11,918 nucleotides of DNA, taken from positions 1-11,918 of the forward strand of contig NZ_FNSQ01000008.1 in assembly GCF_900105205.1 (NCBI RefSeq). Reading direction: 5' to 3'. Below, piece after piece: positions 8,796 to 11,918 of this stretch. Position numbers and translations under genes: made by a program. Under the pieces are notes generated by a model. The model did not search any database and was not told the DNA's origin. It worked only from the letters and a program-made list of their open reading frames with translations. The DNA comes from Microbacterium hydrocarbonoxydans (GTDB taxonomy: Bacteria > Actinomycetota > Actinomycetes > Actinomycetales > Microbacteriaceae). Each line of letters opens with the position of its first letter. Within the stretch, counting starts at the first letter, position 1.

Positions 8796-10271
8796 CCATG
8801 CACGACACGTCAGACGACAGCGTCGACCAGATCATCGATCGCGCGGTGCGCGCATCCGAGCAGTGGAAGCGCGCCGGCATCGACGAGCGCAGCCGTGCGC
8901 TCGTCGCGGTGGCGGATGCCCTCGACCAGCATGCCGACGAGCTGATCCCGATCGCGCAGCGCGAGACGCATCTGGCCGAGCCGCGACTGCGGGGCGAGCT
9001 GCGTCGCACGAGCTTCCAGCTGCGCATGTTCGCCGAGATGCTGCCCGAGGGCCTCTGGCTCGACGCCCGCATCGACCACGCCGACGCCGAGTGGCCGATG
9101 GGCGCCCCACGCCCCGATCTGCGCCGTCAGCTCGAGCCCATCGGCGCGACGCTCGTCTTCGCCGCGAGCAACTTCCCCTTCGCGTTCTCCGTCGCAGGGG
9201 GAGACACCGCGAGTGCGCTCGCCGCGGGCAACGCCGTGGTGCTCAAGGCGCATCACGGACACCCCGAGCTGTCCGACGCGACGGCTGCCGTCGTGATCGA
9301 TGCCCTCGCCTCGGCCGGGGCGCCGAAGGCCTCTTCCAGACGATCCACGGCACCGAGGCGGGAGTGCGCGCGCTGCGAGCATCCGGCATCAAGGCCGCGG
9401 CGTTCACCGGATCGGTGCGAGGCGGACGCGCCCTGTTCGACATCGCGTCGAGCCGCCCCGAGCCGATTCCCTTCTACGGAGAGCTCGGCAGCACGAACCC
9501 CGCGTTCGTGACGCGGCGGGCCGCCGAGAGGGATGCCGCCGGCATCGCCCGCGACTTCGTCGCCTCCGTCACCGGCAGCGCCGGACAGCTCTGCACCAAG
9601 CCAGGAGTGCTGTTCGTGCCCGCGGGATCGTCGATCGTCGCGGAGCTCGAGGGCCAGCGGCTCCCGGCCGCATCCGCACTGCTGAACGGTGGGATCGAGA
9701 GCGGCTTCCGCGACTCGCTCGCCTCGACCCGGGAGTCGCGGGCGTGCGCACGCTCTCCGCCGGTGCGAGGTCGGAGGCGGATGCGGATGCGGATGCCGGT
9801 GCTCCGTCTCCCGTGCTGCTCGAGACGTCGATCGCGACTCTGCGCGACGAGATGCACACGCTCATGAGCGAGATGTTCGGTCCTGCGGCGCTGGTGGTGA
9901 CCTACGACGACGAGAACGAGCTGCTCGACATCGCCGACAGCCTCGAGGGGCAGCTGACCGCCACGATCATCGGCGAAGACGACGACGAGATCGCCGTCGA
10001 CCTTCTTCCCAAGCTGTCGGAGCGGGCGGGACGCGTGCTCTGGAACCAGTGGCCCACCGGAGTGTCGGTGACCTGGGCGCAGCAGCACGGCGGCCCGTAC
10101 CCGGCGACGACAGCCGTCGGCTCGACCTCGGTGGGAATGGCGGCGATCACCCGGTTCCTGCGGCCCGTTGCCTACCAGAACGTTCCCGAGAGCCTGCTGC
10201 CGGATGCCCTCAAAGAGGCGAACCCTCTCGGCATCGCGCGCCGGGTCGATGGCATCCTCATCCAGCCCTGA
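8792..10271 (+). CDS. Aldehyde dehydrogenase, probable alpha-ketoglutarate semialdehyde (2,5-dioxovalerate) dehydrogenase, two apparent frameshifts
   Basis: When the frame is mended the product is about 492 residues, normal for the family. Catalytic features, in mended numbering: Asn127 in FAASNFPF, FTGS at 204-207, Glu230 in YGELGSTNP and nucleophile Cys267 in GQLCTKPG. The C-terminal block with WPTGVSVTWAQQHGGPYPAT, RFLRPVAYQN and NPLGIARRVDG is typical of alpha-ketoglutarate semialdehyde dehydrogenases. These oxidise the semialdehyde to 2-oxoglutarate with NAD(P)+, the last step of hydroxyproline breakdown and also of oxidative pentose and glucarate routes. Following a D-hydroxyproline dehydrogenase-like trimer, hydroxyproline is favoured. 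Frame shifts occur at the G-run near 9317-9320 (four G here, three in the left arm, two or five expected) and near 9731-9733, where the left arm has one more G. Both are probably read errors. Confidence 0.9.
9777..9794. repeat. Three-unit hexamer repeat inside the aldehyde dehydrogenase gene, right arm
   Basis: Three exact GCGGAT units encode the Asp-Ala repeat; mirror of 2109-2126 with the same copy number. Confidence 0.7.
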
Positions 10272-10275
10272 TGCA

Positions 10276-10312
10276 CGGAGCGGGGGCCGATCTCAGGTCG
10301 GCCCCCGCTCCG
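10276..10312 (+). terminator. Rho-independent-like terminator of the operon, right-arm copy
   Basis: CGGAGCGGGGGCCGA (10276-10290) pairs perfectly with 10298-10312 around the loop TCTCAGG, a 15-bp stem starting five bases after the aldehyde dehydrogenase stop. There is no long T-run, but the stem is very stable. It closes the operon and may also shield it from the convergent hydrolase gene. Confidence 0.8.
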
Positions 10313-10357
10313 CATCCCTGCGTTCCTGGCCCTGCACCGCTTGTGCCCACGGTGGGT

Positions 10358-10445
10358 GGTCACTTTCGCATCGCTGGCGCCCGTTTCGGGTGCGTTTGTG
10401 ACCCCGCACCCCGCCCGTGCCCGGTTTCGGGTGCGTCTTTGACCC
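10358..10445 (-). repeat. Short intergenic direct repeats with one inverted partial copy, right arm
   Basis: Mirror of 1471-1556. Units are at 10379-10404 and 10419-10445, with the partial inverted copy GGTCACTTTCGCA at 10358-10370. The units read the same in both arms, so the differences between them are real and not read errors. The region from 10313 to 10357 holds nothing else I recognise. Confidence 0.6.
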
Positions 10446-10458
10446 CGCCCGCGCTCGG

Positions 10459-10482
10459 GCCCGGCCACGCCCCCGGCCGGGC
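10459..10482 (-). terminator. GC hairpin just after the GH127 stop, right-arm copy
   Basis: GCCCGGCC (10459-10466) and GGCCGGGC (10475-10482) form an 8-bp stem with an eight-base loop, three bases beyond the hydrolase stop (10486-10488, complement). It is a likely transcript end for the hydrolase, inferred from position and stem. Confidence 0.5.
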
Positions 10483-10485
10483 TGC

Positions 10486-11918
10486 TCAGCGCCCCGACGT
10501 CGGCATCCACACCCGCATTGCCGTGCCGCCGTCGAACTCCGCGAACGGCCGCAGCTCGACCACGATCTCGTCGGATGTTGCGCGGTCGACCCCGCGTGCA
10601 TACAGCGCCTGCGCACCGCCGGTTCGCACCCGGTGCGCCGCGACGGTGATCCGCGGTCCGAGAAGGCCACCCGCAGCGCCTCCCGTCCGCGCGACAGGCC
10701 TGGCGGCCAGAGCGTCCGCGTCGACCATCAGATCATCGGCGTCACCGACCGCGCAGTAGACGACCGGTCCGCGTCGGACGGCGACGGTTCCCCGCACGGC
10801 GTCGATGAGCGGATGCGGGTGGATGACGTCGACTTCCACCGGCAGCCGCAGCTCGATCTCGGCGCCGTCGACGAGCGCGTCGTCGATCAGGATCCACCCG
10901 TCGTCGACGACCGCATCCACGGTCTCGCCGTCGCGGAGCAGCGTGACCGTGCGGCCTGACACCCATTCCGGCACGCGAAGGGCCAGTCGTCGACGCCCCG
11001 CGGCGGCGTCTCCACTCACGGACCGATGCGGATGCTGCCCTCAGCCGGGTATGCGGTGTCGATCGTGACCGATGCGCCGTGCGCCTGCACGGTTGCCGAA
11101 GCGTAGAGAACGAGGTCGAGGCCGTCCGGGCGCTCCGCCGCGACGTGGTGCTCGAGGGCTGCGAACGTGCGCATGAGGTTCGGCGGGCAGCACGCGCAGC
11201 TGAACCAGCGTCGTCGCCCGGCGGGTTCCGCTCCGCCGTAGGGTCGTTCGTCGCGCACCTGCAGCGGATTGACGTAGGTGAACGAGTCTCCGCGGGTCGA
11301 GATGCCTGCGGCGACGACGTTGTAGAGGGCGGTCTCGGCGACATCCATGCATGCGGCGTCGCCGGTCGCGAGGTACATGCGCCAGGCCCAGCCGAAGAGG
11401 CGACTCCCGCGCAGGTCTCGGCGTACGCGCGGTCGGGCGGCAGCTTCGAACGCCTCGCCGAACGCCTCGTCCTCGTGGCGGGCGCCGGTGCCCCCGTGAG
11501 GTACATGCGGCGCGAGATCAGGTCGTCCCACTGGGTGCGCATCGCATCGAGCATCGTGGGGTCGCCGGTCTCGAGGTACAGGTCGGTGATGCCCTGGTTC
11601 AGGTAGAGGGCGCGCACCGCATGGCCGCGCATCTTCGTGGCCTCCAGGCGGGCTGCTCGTCCTGGTAGTACTCCGCGCCGAAGATCACTCCGCCGAGGAA
11701 TCCCGCGCCGCGTCGGCGCACGAACGCGTCGGCGAGCGCGAGAGGCGCGTCGGCTCCGGTCGTGCGGTGCAGCTCGACGAGCGCGGCCTCGATGAGCGGA
11801 TGCCCGCAGTACTCGACCGCGTCGTCGGCGCCGAGCCGAGCGATGGCGTGTTCGACGAACCGCTCGGCGACCCGCAGCAGGCGGTCATCGCCGATCGCGC
11901 GGTGCGCACCGACGGCGG
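10486..11918 (-). CDS. GH127 family glycoside hydrolase (putative beta-L-arabinofuranosidase), N-terminally truncated, right-arm copy
   Basis: Mirror of 1-1432, running off the window end. The last 177 codons (11016 down to 10486) are intact here, unlike in the left arm, and give the full C-terminal beta-domain: LALRVPEW, VRGTVAVRRGPVVYC, and an ending MRVWMPTSGR. Upstream the adjacent cysteines of CACCPPN lie at 11187-11192 and the putative acid/base Glu codon at 11466-11468. Frame breaks near 11018-11026 (two extra bases), 11397, about 11440-11448, about 11500 and 11647 are mostly absent from the other arm. The one near 11446 (ttcgaagctg on the coding strand) is shared by both arms. The gene is convergent with the operon and so separately transcribed; its promoter is not in the window. 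Confidence 0.86.

Larger units (their letters stand above)
1..11918. repeat. Whole-window inverted repeat (foldback), fold at about 5953/5954
   Basis: Base 5 pairs with base 11918 and complementarity continues inward, gene by gene, to a fold near 5953/5954. Only the first four bases (cagg) have no partner. No unique spacer lies between the arms. Differences are dominated by one- or two-base length changes in runs of C or G. Examples are CC at 314-315 against GGG at 11608-11610, CCC at 275-277 against GG at 11647-11648, cccc at 3594-3597 against ggggg at 8294-8298, and ggg at 4998-5000 against cccc at 6890-6893. Errors fall in both arms, so neither is a decayed copy of the other. The coincident ends, zero spacer, and fold inside a coding region fit a read through both strands of one fragment. 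I infer an artefact; a true genomic palindrome of this size is possible but unlikely. Confidence 0.97.

Noticed and set aside
1..11918. Biological palindrome: hairpin telomere of a linear replicon, composite transposon arms, or recent inverted gene duplication
   Set aside because: No transposase, resolvase or terminal repeats are present. The fold lies inside a coding region, the ends coincide, and the arm differences are read-type length errors in both arms rather than substitutions.

Overview
The window is one long foldback. Bases 5-5953 reappear, reverse-complemented, as 5954-11918. The outer ends match to within four bases and the fold (about 5953/5954) has no unique spacer, so the DNA holds about 5.95 kb of unique sequence read on both strands. 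The arms differ almost only by one- or two-base length changes, mostly in runs of C or G. Each arm has frameshifts that the other lacks, and mismatches pile up near the fold, including a run of ten T in very GC-rich DNA. This looks like a single-molecule read (or a contig built from one) that went through both strands of one fragment, not a biological inverted duplication. Every gene below is therefore listed twice but should count once. The right arm (5954-11918) is the better copy.

The sequence is very GC-rich, uses GC-ending codons almost throughout, and contains the hexamers ggatgc/gcatcc unusually often. This suggests a high-GC actinomycete, plausibly Microbacteriaceae such as Microbacterium. 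That is inference; no rRNA or marker gene is present.

Reading outward from the fold along the right arm, there is a tightly packed operon. It starts with an FAD amine oxidase/dehydrogenase subunit whose N-terminus is lost at the fold (5954-6923). Next come a small [2Fe-2S] subunit (6920-7303), a pyridine-nucleotide-disulfide type FAD subunit with a C-terminal BFD-like Fe-S domain (7296-8795), and an aldehyde dehydrogenase of the alpha-ketoglutarate semialdehyde type (8792-10271). All junctions overlap by 4-8 bases. A strong hairpin terminator follows. An intergenic stretch carries short repeats and a second hairpin, and then a convergent glycoside hydrolase family 127 gene (10486-11918, minus strand) runs off the end without its N-terminus. 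The left arm (1-5953) is the mirror image: hydrolase on plus, operon on minus.

The three redox subunits resemble the heterotrimeric D-hydroxyproline dehydrogenase / HcnABC / opine oxidase family. With the semialdehyde dehydrogenase alongside, the best reading is 4-hydroxyproline catabolism: cis-4-hydroxy-D-proline is oxidised to the pyrroline carboxylate, a deaminase not seen here would give alpha-ketoglutarate semialdehyde, and the dehydrogenase makes 2-oxoglutarate. GH127 founding members are beta-L-arabinofuranosidases acting on hydroxyproline-linked arabinosides of plant extensins, so the neighbourhood may serve use of plant hydroxyproline-rich glycoproteins. I saw no novel defence, mobile or RNA-based system; the most important observation is the foldback itself.
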